Assembly (NCBI RefSeq): GCF_002879855.1
Contig: NZ_PNYB01000014.1
Coordinates: 1 to 64,000 of the forward strand
DNA: 64,000 bases
Origin: Trinickia soli
GTDB lineage: Bacteria; Pseudomonadota; Gammaproteobacteria; Burkholderiales; Burkholderiaceae
Reading direction: 5' to 3'
This document shows, piece after piece, positions 28,101-36,717 of this stretch. Position numbers and translations under genes: made by a program. Each line of letters begins with the position of its first letter. Within the stretch, counting starts at the first letter, position 1. Under the pieces are notes generated by a model, which worked only from the letters and a program-made list of their open reading frames with translations, searched no databases and was not told the DNA's origin.

Positions 28101-28140
28101 CGCAGGCACCCTCAGGCACCCTCAGGCACCCTCAGGCAGC
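28101..28140. repeat. 10-bp tandem repeat overlapping a stop codon
   Basis: About four units of CTCAGGCACC (the first and last vary), at 28101-28140. The last unit contains the stop codon (28132-28134) of the minus-strand MFS gene. Confidence 0.85.
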
Positions 28141-29421
28141 CGACGCCGCCACCGCGCGCCGGGCGCCGCTACGGTGAATCCGCAAAACCAGCACCGCGCC
28201 GATCAGACACAGCCCGCCCGAAATCATCGAGGCCACCGTGTAGGTACCGAGGCTCGAGCGCAGCAGACCCGCGCCGTAGGCAGCGAACGCCGCGCCGAGC
28301 TGATGGCCCGCCACGACCCAGCCGAACACGACAGGCGCCGATTCCTTGCCGAAGACGTCGGTCGTCAAGCGCACGGTCGGCGGCACGGTCGCGATCCAAT
28401 CGAACCCGTAGAACACGGCAAACAGCGGCAACCCGAAAAAGTCGAGGCCGAACGCATACGGCAGATAGATCAACGAGAGCCCGCGCAGCCCGTAGTACCA
28501 AAAGAGCAGCACGCGGCTGTTGAACCGATCCGACAGCCAGCCCGACATCGTCGTGCCGAACAAATCGAAGATGCCCATCGCCGCGAGCAATGACGCGCCC
28601 TGCACTTCGCTCATGCCGTAATCGCCGCACATGGCGATCAGGTGCGTGCCGACATAACCGTTCGTGCTCGCGCCGCAGATGAAAAAGCTGAAGAAAAGCA
28701 GCCAGAAGTCGCGCTTTTTGCTTGCCATCGCAAGCGTGCCGAACGCGATCGCGAGCGGATTCTGCGCGGCGTTCGTGTCGGCGCGCGGCGCGTCGTGCGC
28801 CTCGCCATAGGCGCGCAGGCCGACGCTGGCCGGTCGCTCGGGCAGCAGGAAGGCGACGAGCGGCAGCACGAGCGCGGCCGCAATCGCGACGATGAATACG
28901 ACGGGCCGCCATCCGTGATGCTCGGCCACGGCGGCGAGCATCGGCAGGAACACGAGTTGTCCCGTCGCCGAGCTGGCGGTCAGGATACCCATGACGAGCC
29001 CGCGACGCTGCGTGAACCAGCGGTTGACGACCGTGGCCGACAGCGTCAGCGCCGCGACGCCGGTCGCGCCGCCCACCATGACGCCCCAGATCAGGATCAT
29101 TTCCCACGGGGCCGTCATCATCGACGAAAGCGCGACGCCGCCGCCCATCACGGCCAGCGCCGTCATGAGCGTGGGCCGCACGCCGAAGCGTTGCATCGAC
29201 GCGGCCGCGAACGGACCGGTGAGCCCGTACAAGGCGATATTGACGGAAATCGCGAGCGAGATGGTGGCCCGACTCCACCCGAACTGATGTTCGAGCGGAA
29301 CCATCATGACGCTCGGCGTCGCACGCGTGCCGGCTGCGGCCAGCAGCACCAGAAACACCACCGCCGCGACGACCCACCCGTAATGCGCGCGTCCGCTTAT
29401 TTTTCCTGCAATCCAGTTCAT
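28132..29421 (-). CDS. MFS transporter, OFA / monocarboxylate type
   Basis: 429 residues from ATG 29421, which has AGGAG five bases upstream; a GTG at 29427 is less likely. Twelve helices are expected. RGLVMGILTASSATGQLVFLPMLAAV and GWLSDRFNSRVLLFWYY are typical of the oxalate/formate antiporter and monocarboxylate branch of the MFS. Probable substrate is an organic anion. It is divergent from a TetR gene, with two perfect inverted repeats in the 253-base gap, so it is probably repressed by that regulator. The C-terminal codons run into a 10-bp repeat. Confidence 0.88.
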   Translation of the reverse strand: MNWIAGKISGRAHYGWVVAAVVFLVLLAAAGTRATPSVMMVPLEHQFGWSRATISLAISVNIALYGLTGPFAAASMQRFGVRPTLMTALAVMGGGVALSSMMTAPWEMILIWGVMVGGATGVAALTLSATVVNRWFTQRRGLVMGILTASSATGQLVFLPMLAAVAEHHGWRPVVFIVAIAAALVLPLVAFLLPERPASVGLRAYGEAHDAPRADTNAAQNPLAIAFGTLAMASKKRDFWLLFFSFFICGASTNGYVGTHLIAMCGDYGMSEVQGASLLAAMGIFDLFGTTMSGWLSDRFNSRVLLFWYYGLRGLSLIYLPYAFGLDFFGLPLFAVFYGFDWIATVPPTVRLTTDVFGKESAPVVFGWVVAGHQLGAAFAAYGAGLLRSSLGTYTVASMISGGLCLIGAVLVLRIHRSGARRAVAASAA

Positions 29422-29534
29422 CTGCACTCCTGTTTGCGCGCGGGCGGCGCTTGCCGGCGCCGCGCGCTTGGTTGGGCGTTTTCGTTCTTATCGGTGCGTC
29501 CGAGGTCGATTCGGCGAGACGTCGGGTCGTCCGG

Positions 29535-29552
29535 TGTGACAGACCTGTCACA
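29535..29552. promoter_or_regulatory. inverted repeat TGTGACAG-AC-CTGTCACA
   Basis: Perfect 8-base arms with a 2-base centre, in the gap between the divergent MFS and TetR genes. It looks like a binding site for a dimeric regulator, distinct in sequence from the palindrome at 29572. Confidence 0.5.
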
Positions 29553-29571
29553 AATGCGAGTTGCCATGCTA

Positions 29572-29587
29572 GTTACCGATCGGTAAC
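29572..29587. promoter_or_regulatory. 16-bp perfect palindrome, likely TetR operator
   Basis: GTTACCGATCGGTAAC is fully self-complementary and lies between the MFS gene and the TetR gene, 88 bases before the latter's start. Its core resembles known TetR-family operators (ACCGxTCGGT type). Confidence 0.7.
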
Positions 29588-29674
29588 ATGTCAAGTTATC
29601 GAGATTCGTAGGCTTGTGCGATCGGATGTCGAGCGCCGATCATCGCAGTTCAAACCGGACACCTCACCTTCACC

Positions 29675-30337
29675 ATGACGACCAGAAGCGCCGAACACCG
29701 CTCCCGCCATCCCTCGGCGGCCAGAACGGCCGCCGAGCGGGCACGCCCTCATACCGCCGGGGCCACGGCGCAGCAACTGCTGCTGCGCGCGGCCGGCGAG
29801 CTTTTTTACCAGGAAGGGGTGCGCGCGGTGGGCGTGGACGCCGTCGTCGAGCGGGCCGGCGTCAACAAAATGAGCCTGTACCGACAGTTTTCGTCAAAGG
29901 ACGAACTCATCGTCGCGTATCTGGAGCAAGCGAACGACTGCTTTTTCAGCTACTTCGACAAGAGCATCGATCAACATCCGGGCGACCCGGTGCGTCAGAT
30001 CACCCAGTATTTCGAAGACTTGCAGCACCGGGCATCGCGCGAGGGCTATCGTGGCTGCCCGTTCGTCAATGTGGCGGCCGAGTTTCCCGACCCGTCGCAC
30101 CCGGCGCGTCAGATCGTTGCCCGCAACAAGGCGCAATTGATCGAACGGCTGACGGCGTTGACGACGGCGGCCGGGGCCGACGATCCGGTCGCCCTCGCAG
30201 ATGCGCTCGCCCTATTGCTCGAAGGCGTCTATGCCGCGAGTCAGACGTACGGCCCCGGATGCGGGCCGGTCCGGTCGGCCGCGCGCGTGGCCGCGCAGCT
30301 GGTTGCTGCTGCATGCCCGCAGCACGCGGGCGGGTAA
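29675..30337 (+). CDS. TetR/AcrR family transcriptional regulator
   Basis: 220 residues. After a ~30-residue polar leader comes the TetR domain: AQQLLLRAAGELFYQEGVRAVGVDAVVERAGVNKMSLYRQF and SSKDELIVAYLEQ. The C-terminal half contains RGCPFVNVAAEFPDPSHPARQI, typical of regulators next to small-molecule transporters or oxidoreductases. It probably represses the divergent OFA-type transporter and itself via 29572-29587. ATG 29675. Confidence 0.92.
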   Translation: MTTRSAEHRSRHPSAARTAAERARPHTAGATAQQLLLRAAGELFYQEGVRAVGVDAVVERAGVNKMSLYRQFSSKDELIVAYLEQANDCFFSYFDKSIDQHPGDPVRQITQYFEDLQHRASREGYRGCPFVNVAAEFPDPSHPARQIVARNKAQLIERLTALTTAAGADDPVALADALALLLEGVYAASQTYGPGCGPVRSAARVAAQLVAAACPQHAGG

Positions 30338-30376
30338 AATGGCGGCGCCTCCTTTTTGCACCGTTTCACAGTCGAC

Positions 30377-30973
30377 ATGATGGATCTCACCGTGGACCCG
30401 CGGCCAGCCAACGATAACGACGCGATCGTCGCCGCGACGCGCCATTGGCTCGTGCGCGCGGTCATCGGTCTCAATCTCTGCCCGTTTGCAAAGAACGTTC
30501 ATACCAAGGGGCAGATCCGCTACGTCGTGAGCGAGGCTTCCGACGTCGAGGGCATGTTGGACGCGCTGGAAACGGAACTGCGCGCGCTCACCGATGCGGA
30601 CCCGGACCGCATCGACACGACACTCTTGATCCTGCCGCACGCGTTCGCCGATTTTCTCGAATTCAACGACGCGCTGTTCTTTGCGGAACGTCTATTGACG
30701 CAGATGCGCCTTGAAGGCGAACTGCAGATCGCGAGCTTTCATCCGCGCTATCAATTCGCCGATACGCAGCCCGAGGACATCGAGAACTATACGAACCGGG
30801 CGCCCTACCCGATCTTGCACCTGCTGCGCGAAGCCAGTGTGGAGCGCGCGACGCAGGCCTTTCCCGACGCCGCCGATATTTACGAGCGCAATCAGGAAAC
30901 GCTACGCCGCCTCGGACACGAAGGCTGGCGTCGATGGATGCAGGAGCAAGAGCAGGCGCGGCTCGCTACCTGA
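30377..30973 (+). CDS. DUF1415 domain-containing protein
   Basis: 198 residues from ATG 30377. The whole protein fits DUF1415: VIGLNLCPFAKNVHTKGQIRY near the N terminus with its single Cys, LLILPHAFADFLEFNDALF in the middle, FHPRYQFADTQPEDIENYTNRAPYP, and a C-terminal RLGHEGW. The function of the family is not known. It stands 39 bases after the TetR gene on the same strand. A TTG at 30356 would add seven residues. Confidence 0.88.
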   Translation: MMDLTVDPRPANDNDAIVAATRHWLVRAVIGLNLCPFAKNVHTKGQIRYVVSEASDVEGMLDALETELRALTDADPDRIDTTLLILPHAFADFLEFNDALFFAERLLTQMRLEGELQIASFHPRYQFADTQPEDIENYTNRAPYPILHLLREASVERATQAFPDAADIYERNQETLRRLGHEGWRRWMQEQEQARLAT

Positions 30974-31092
30974 CAGTCGGTCGAAGCAGCGGGGGGCGCA
31001 GCCGCCGGGCTGTTCGCGTCGTACGCAGCACGTCGACGCTGCATTCCTTCCGGATTCCCGTTCGACCCGCACTCGATCCCCGCAGCCTCGCA

Positions 31093-31929
31093 CTAAGCCG
31101 GCGTAAGAAACCGCTCACGCAGCGAATCGAGTCCGAAGGTATCGAGCACCTGCGCCAAACGCTCGGCCGGCCGCTTGCGCGGCAAATCCTTGTACTGCGC
31201 GACGATGAGCTCATTCTTCATCGAATGCTCCCAGCCGACGAGTTCCGTTACCGATACCTGATAACCGTGCGCCTCGAGCTGCAGGCAGCGTAGAACGTTC
31301 GTGATCTGGCTGCCGAATTCGCGCGTATGCAGCGGATGGCGATAGATTTCCGTCAGCGCGTTGCCGAGGGATTTGCCCTTGTTGCGTCGCAGGACGCCGG
31401 CCACCTCGGCCTGGCAACACGGCACCAGCACGATGTGGCGCGCGCGCTTTTCGAGGGCGAAACGGATTGCGTCGTCGGTCGCGGTGTCGCAGGCGTGCAG
31501 CGCCGTCACGATATCGACCGTCTCGGGCAAGCGCGACGAGGCGATGGAATCGGCCGCCGAGACGTTTAAAAACGACATCGCCTCGAAGCCGAGGCGCTTG
31601 GCGAGCGCCGTCGATTTCTCGACAAGTTCGGCGCGCGTTTCAATTCCGAAGATGTGCGAACCGCTACCGGCCGGTAATGCCTTGAAAAAAAGATCGTAGA
31701 GGATAAAACCGAGGTACGACTTGCCTGCGCCGTGATCGACGAGCGTCACCGCGCCTCGATCGTGCAGCACATCCTCGAGCAGCGGCTCGATGAATTGGTA
31801 CAGATGGTAGACCTGCTTGAGCTTGCGGCGGCTGTCCTGATTCATTTTGCCGTCGCGCGTCAGGATATGAAGCTCCTTGAGCAGCTCGACCGATTGTTCT
31901 GGGCGGATTTCGTAAGTCTTGGTGGACAT
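31093..31929 (-). CDS. class I SAM-dependent methyltransferase (Methyltransf_32 type)
   Basis: 278 residues from ATG 31929 (MSTKTYEIRPEQSVELL). The SAM motif is VTLVDHGAGKSYLGFILYDLF (about 62-82), followed by IFGIETRAELVEKS. VTALHACDTATDDAIRFAL and HIVLVPCCQAEVAG are typical of the Methyltransf_32 / METTL25-Trm13-like group, some of which modify RNA. The target is unknown. The open frame upstream of 31929 has a different composition and is not part of it. Confidence 0.82.
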   Translation of the reverse strand: MSTKTYEIRPEQSVELLKELHILTRDGKMNQDSRRKLKQVYHLYQFIEPLLEDVLHDRGAVTLVDHGAGKSYLGFILYDLFFKALPAGSGSHIFGIETRAELVEKSTALAKRLGFEAMSFLNVSAADSIASSRLPETVDIVTALHACDTATDDAIRFALEKRARHIVLVPCCQAEVAGVLRRNKGKSLGNALTEIYRHPLHTREFGSQITNVLRCLQLEAHGYQVSVTELVGWEHSMKNELIVAQYKDLPRKRPAERLAQVLDTFGLDSLRERFLTPA

Positions 31930-32251
31930 AGTGGGACAGCTCACAGGCAAGTCGCCTCCAACGTGCGACAGCCTACAGAAGCATAAAAGCAATCGCGTCA
32001 GTTTACCGAAAAGCGCAAAGACGCCGGAGACGGCGCAGGAATGGTTTATGCATGCACGCGCGGACGCGATTGTTCCGCGACCGGGACCGACGACGAATAC
32101 CGGCGATAACGCCGCGTCCGACAAGCCTTCGCGCGACGCCCATGATCGAGCGTCGGCCGACGCGCCGTCAACGCGTTACGTAACGTTACGTCGCGGGCGG
32201 CGCCCGGCCGGCATGCAACGGAGAGTCGACGAAAGGACAAGGACGACAGCC

Positions 32252-32575
32252 ATGGCTACGATACCCAGCAACGATGCCGAGCAAAAGTTTCAAGCGATGC
32301 TCGCCAATCTCCTGACGCCGCCTTCGGGTTGGTCCGAGAAACAGCAGTTGGAGCTCGAGATGGCCCGCGACATTTCCGTGGAAATGCTGCGGCTGGCCGA
32401 AGCGATGCGCGACTCGGACCCCGGCCTCGAAGCGCTGCTGACCCTGCTCAAGTACGCGAAGGTGATGGATTTCATTCTGACGACGCTCGCTTCGCGGCGC
32501 GAGATCCGGCCGCAAACGCTGCGCGTGATCTTCAAGCTGGCCGGCCTGAAGGTGGACGAAGCCTATCCTGGCTGA
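32252..32575 (+). CDS. small hypothetical protein
   Basis: 107 residues from ATG 32252, preceded by AAGGACGACAGCC. It is helical and soluble, with no Cys, no signal and no membrane segment; the middle (LEMARDISVEMLRLAEAMRDSDPGLEALLTLLKYAKVM) reads as amphipathic helices. The coding-like base pattern supports it. I do not recognise the family. It is divergent from the methyltransferase at 31093. Confidence 0.6.
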   Translation: MATIPSNDAEQKFQAMLANLLTPPSGWSEKQQLELEMARDISVEMLRLAEAMRDSDPGLEALLTLLKYAKVMDFILTTLASRREIRPQTLRVIFKLAGLKVDEAYPG

Positions 32576-32679
32576 GCGCGGGGGCACACGCCCCTGCGCC
32601 CGGCCAACCTGTGCGCTTCGATGGAGCGACACGCTATCCCTTTCCCTCGCGGCAGTCACGCACGCCAGCCAGGCAATCA

Positions 32680-33828
32680 TCACTTCATACCCAGCCGCCA
32701 CAACGAAGTCAGCTCCGCCGCACGCGCGCGGTAGAGCGGATCGGAAGGATCCGTCGCCTTGGGATGAACAGGCCGAACATCATCCTTCGCAATCACCCGC
32801 AAGCCCGCCGCATCGATCATTGCGAGCAATGCGTCGCGAGAACGCAAGCCCAGATGCTCGGCCAGATCGGACAAGATCAGCCACCCTTGCCCACCCGGTT
32901 CCAGATGCGCCGCGAGACCGTCGAGAAAGCCGCGCAGCATGCGGCTCTCGGGATCGTAGACGGCGCGCTCGATCAGCGAAGCCGGCCGCGCCGGCAGCCA
33001 AGGCGGATTGCAGACGATCAGCGGCGCGCGCCCAGGTGGGAACAAATCGGCTTCGAGCAGTTCGACCTGCCCGTCCAGGCCCAGACGCGCGATGTTCTCA
33101 CGCGCGCAGGCGAGCGCCCGCGCATCGGTGTCAGTCGCGATCACACGCTCGACCCCACGCCGGGCCAGCACGGCCGCGAGCACCCCCGTACCCGCGCCGA
33201 TGTCGAACGCGAGCGTGCCAGCTGGCAGCGGCGCGCGCGCAACGAGTTCGACATATTCGCCGCGCACCGGCGAAAAAACGCCGTAGTGCGGATGAATACG
33301 CGCGCCGAGCGCGGCGATTTCGACGCCTTTCTTGCGCCACTCGTGCGCGCCGATCAGGCCGAGCAATTCGCGCAACGAAACGACCGAGGACGCGGATTCG
33401 CCCGCATCGACATCGGCTTGCCCGTACGCCTCCTCGCACGCCGCCTTCACATCGGGCGCACGCCGCAGCGCGATCGAATAGTCGGCTTCGAGCGTAATCA
33501 GAAGCATGCCGAGCGTGCGTGCGCGCTGCGCCTGCGCTTGCCGATGGGCGTTGAACGCGTCGAGCGGCGAAGCGCTCTGCTTGCGCGGCTTGCGATCGAT
33601 CCGCCGGGACATGGCCTGCAGCAACTGACGCGCGTTTTGAAAATCGCCCCGCCAGAGCAGCGCAGTGCCCTCGCAGGCCTGGCGATACGCGGCGTCGGCG
33701 CTGATGCGATCATCGGCGATCACGACGCGGCGCGGCGGCGGCACGCCGGCTTCGGAGCGCCAGCGGGCCGTATGCTCGCCCGAGGCGTCGCTCCAAACGA
33801 TGAGGGGGAACGGGGAAGAAGAAGTCAC
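32680..33828 (-). CDS. SAM-dependent methyltransferase with NPPW motif
   Basis: 382 residues. An N-terminal region of ~170 residues without a recognised motif is followed by a class I methyltransferase domain: FDIGAGTGVLAAVLARRGV (about 206-224), VIATDTDARALACARENI and LIVCNPPWLPARP (about 268-280). NPPW/NPPY marks N-methylation of amide or exocyclic amino groups, in proteins (HemK/PrmC, PrmB) or rRNA (RsmC, RlmG). The target is not known. ATG 33828; it is the next gene after the GGDEF-EAL gene on the same strand. Confidence 0.85.
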   Translation of the reverse strand: MTSSSPFPLIVWSDASGEHTARWRSEAGVPPPRRVVIADDRISADAAYRQACEGTALLWRGDFQNARQLLQAMSRRIDRKPRKQSASPLDAFNAHRQAQAQRARTLGMLLITLEADYSIALRRAPDVKAACEEAYGQADVDAGESASSVVSLRELLGLIGAHEWRKKGVEIAALGARIHPHYGVFSPVRGEYVELVARAPLPAGTLAFDIGAGTGVLAAVLARRGVERVIATDTDARALACARENIARLGLDGQVELLEADLFPPGRAPLIVCNPPWLPARPASLIERAVYDPESRMLRGFLDGLAAHLEPGGQGWLILSDLAEHLGLRSRDALLAMIDAAGLRVIAKDDVRPVHPKATDPSDPLYRARAAELTSLWRLGMK

Positions 33829-33934
33829 GAGACGAAATTGAAAAAAGTACTACGCGTGCCTCACGGTGGTCAGCCGCGCAAACCGACACGATACCGCGCT
33901 TTAAGTCCGAGCCGCTCGTTTCGCGTGATCGAAC

Positions 33935-35854
33935 TCAGACCATGACCCTCGCGCGCGACCCGCTCAGTTCGGCGTTCGGGGGGACGGGTAGCGTCGCGCC
34001 CTGCAGCAACAGACGCGTCGTCGCATCGGCATCGAGCGGCTTGCTGAACAGGAATCCTTGCGCATCGTGGCAGCCCAGTTCGAGCAAAAAGGCTCGCTGC
34101 GCATGCGTCTCGACACCCTCCGCGATGACGGCGAGCTCGAACGCATTCGCCAACGTCACGACGGCCGTCGCAATGGCGCCCGAATCGCCCGAACCGATCC
34201 CTCGCACGAACGCGCGATCGATCTTGATTCGATCGACCGGCAGCGTGCGCAGCTGGTCGAGACTCGAATAACCCATGCCGAAATCGTCGACGGCCACGCG
34301 CATGCCGATACGGCGGAACTCGGCGAGGCGGCGCGCCGATGCCTGCGGGTTCTTCATCAGCGCCGTCTCCGTCACTTCGAGCTCGAGCAATGCCGGATTC
34401 ATCCCCGTTTCGTCGATGATGCGCTGAAAGGTCTTCACGATATCGGCCCGCTGCAGTTGCAAAGGCGATACGTTGACGGAAATCGGCACCGGCTTCACCT
34501 GCAACTCGCGCCATACCGAAAACTGCTCGCAAGCCGCACGCAACACCCACTCGCCCAATTGGGAAACGAGGCCCGACGCCTCCGCGACCGCGACGAAATC
34601 GACGGGGCTCACGAACCCGTACCGGGCGTCGTGCCAGCGCGCCAACGCCTCGAAGCCGCGCACCTCGCCCGTGCGCATGTCCACCTGCGGCTGATAGTTC
34701 AAATGCAGGCCGCCGCTCTCGAGCGCCTTTCGCAAGCGGCCCGACAACCTCAAACGCGCGTCGGCTTCGTTGCGCATGCGTCGACGATAGAACTCGTAGC
34801 AATTGCGGCCGCGGCTCTTGGCGGTGTACATCGCCATGTCCGCAGCGCGAATCAGCGATTCGGCATCGGCCCCGTCATCAGGAAACACGCTGATGCCGAT
34901 GCTCGCACCGACGACGAGTTCGTGCTCACCGACAACGATCGGCGAACCGAGCGCGGCCAGCACCGCGTCGGCAAGCCGATGGTGACCATCGCTGCCGCCC
35001 TGCGTTTCGCTGACGATAACGAACTCGTCGCCGCCGTAGCGCGCGACGAGATCGTCACGCCCGGCGCAGGCCCTGAGCCGCGTCGCCACTTCGACGAGCA
35101 GTTGATCCCCAATGTTATGTCCGAGCGCATCGTTGACGGTCTTGAATGCATCGAGATCGATGAACAACACGTCGATGCCCGGCGCGCGGGCCATCTCCGC
35201 CTGCAATTTCGCTGCGATCGTCATGCGGTTCGACAGCCGCGTCAGGCTGTCGCGCTCGCTGAGCTCGCGCAGCCGGCTCGAGCGCTCGCTGAGCTTCATG
35301 TAGACGTCGTAAGTGGTTTTCGCCAGCACGAGCGGATAGCCGAGTATCACGGGCACCCACGCGACAGCGGCCTCGGTGCTCATTACGGAGACGACGTGCG
35401 CGCCGAACACGAGCGTGCCCGCGCCGACGCCCAAGGCCATCGCAATCAGGCCACAGCCGAACAGCCGCCACCCGCCGGCGGCCATGTTGTCGATCGCGAA
35501 CATCAAAAAGACGACGACAGTGGCCGCCGGTGCAAAGTGGACGGCAGTGACGAACCAGCCGCCGAGGATCGAATCGACGATGAAGTTCCAGCGCTCGCGC
35601 GCGAGCGGCTGCGGTGCATGGCGAACGCTCAGAAAGGCCAGATGAGGCCAACCGAAGCACGCAATCGCGACGGGCGCCAGGGTCCAGAGGGACGCATGCT
35701 GCTCTTGCAGCAAAACGAGAAGCGGGAAGAAGCCGATCGCAAAGCCGAAAAGCCGCAGCAGATAGATGCGCCGCACGAACCCGGCACCAATGCGTGGCGG
35801 TTCCGCGCGATTTGCGCTGGGTCTGGCTGTCAACCGTGTCGGCTCATTCGGCAT
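33935..35854 (-). CDS. MASE2-GGDEF-EAL cyclic-di-GMP turnover protein
   Basis: 639 residues from ATG 35854 (MPNEPTRLTARPS). Residues about 28-160 form a MASE2-like membrane domain (RRIYLLRLFGFAIG, RERWNFIVDSILGGWF) with four to five helices. The GGDEF domain has the active motif ARYGGDEFVIV near 273; the I-site RxxD that usually sits five residues before it is replaced by GRDD. The EAL domain has GFEALARWHD near 400, DDFGMGYSSLDQLR and KIDRAFVRG, so both cyclase and phosphodiesterase motifs look intact. It acts at the inner membrane. A GTG at 35899 would extend it by 15 residues. Confidence 0.92.
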   Translation of the reverse strand: MPNEPTRLTARPSANRAEPPRIGAGFVRRIYLLRLFGFAIGFFPLLVLLQEQHASLWTLAPVAIACFGWPHLAFLSVRHAPQPLARERWNFIVDSILGGWFVTAVHFAPAATVVVFLMFAIDNMAAGGWRLFGCGLIAMALGVGAGTLVFGAHVVSVMSTEAAVAWVPVILGYPLVLAKTTYDVYMKLSERSSRLRELSERDSLTRLSNRMTIAAKLQAEMARAPGIDVLFIDLDAFKTVNDALGHNIGDQLLVEVATRLRACAGRDDLVARYGGDEFVIVSETQGGSDGHHRLADAVLAALGSPIVVGEHELVVGASIGISVFPDDGADAESLIRAADMAMYTAKSRGRNCYEFYRRRMRNEADARLRLSGRLRKALESGGLHLNYQPQVDMRTGEVRGFEALARWHDARYGFVSPVDFVAVAEASGLVSQLGEWVLRAACEQFSVWRELQVKPVPISVNVSPLQLQRADIVKTFQRIIDETGMNPALLELEVTETALMKNPQASARRLAEFRRIGMRVAVDDFGMGYSSLDQLRTLPVDRIKIDRAFVRGIGSGDSGAIATAVVTLANAFELAVIAEGVETHAQRAFLLELGCHDAQGFLFSKPLDADATTRLLLQGATLPVPPNAELSGSRARVMV

Positions 35855-36132
35855 ATGAAATTGTTGGAGCGCACGAGCGCTTTGGGTGCGCCACAGCACA
35901 TCGGAAACGATGCAATTGTCATAGTAACGGCCGCTCGTCCTAAAAGTTTAGACAAAAAGAACGGCCGCGCGCGGGACGCGGCATCATCCGCCTCGCCCCC
36001 GCGCACGAGTGCACTTCGTCGAATCCTCAGCAAAATTCGCGCGTGGTCGGCGTCGGGGAACGCAGGTGCACGCCATCGCCGATCAACCGCCCGGGCTCGG
36101 CACGGGCTCATGAACAAGGAAGGGAAAACAGG

Positions 36133-36708
36133 ATGAGCACCACTATCGGACGTATGTCACAGGCACGAGAAACGATGATGGCGACGATCGCCAAGCCGAT
36201 GGCGCTGGCCGATGCGCCGCCCGTGGGCACGTACTGGCGGGGCCAGGGCGGCATCTACGCCGGCATCATCCCCGACTATGTCGGTCGCGAGCCGCGCTTC
36301 TTGATTTTCGCAACCGACGAAGCCGTCGACCTGCCCTGGGGGGGCTTTGCCGCGGTCGAGCAAGGCGCGGACCATCCCTATAACGGAGCCGTCAACACCC
36401 GCGATCTCGTCGAGTGCGAACGCGCCCCCCATGTTCATGACGCCGCTCATTTCGCCGCCGAATACGAAAAAGACGGGCGCCGCGACTTCTACCTGCCGTC
36501 GAAACGGGAGCTCGACGTCGCGTTCGTCACGATCCGCGACACGTTCGATCCGACCGACTGGTACTGGTCGAGCACGGAGGAATCCGAGACGATGGCGTAC
36601 GGCCGAAACTTCGGCGAAGTCGATACGCCATCGCTGTTCAAGCACGTCAAGGGCCGCGTGCGTCCGGTGCGCAGTATCCCGGTAGCCAACGGCGACCCCG
36701 AAGCGTAG
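36133..36708 (+). CDS. DUF1566-like protein
   Basis: 191 residues from ATG 36133, preceded by AAGGAAGGG. The C-terminal half has FYLPSKRELDVAFVTIRDTFDPTDWYWSSTEES and GRVRPVRSI, the pattern of DUF1566 / Lcl C-terminal domains (WYWSSTE, then RxVR). No signal peptide is seen. Such domains occur in phage tail, lectin-like and secreted proteins; the role here is unknown. It is convergent with lldP, ten bases away. Confidence 0.75.
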   Translation: MSTTIGRMSQARETMMATIAKPMALADAPPVGTYWRGQGGIYAGIIPDYVGREPRFLIFATDEAVDLPWGGFAAVEQGADHPYNGAVNTRDLVECERAPHVHDAAHFAAEYEKDGRRDFYLPSKRELDVAFVTIRDTFDPTDWYWSSTEESETMAYGRNFGEVDTPSLFKHVKGRVRPVRSIPVANGDPEA

Positions 36709-36717
36709 TCGGCCCGA

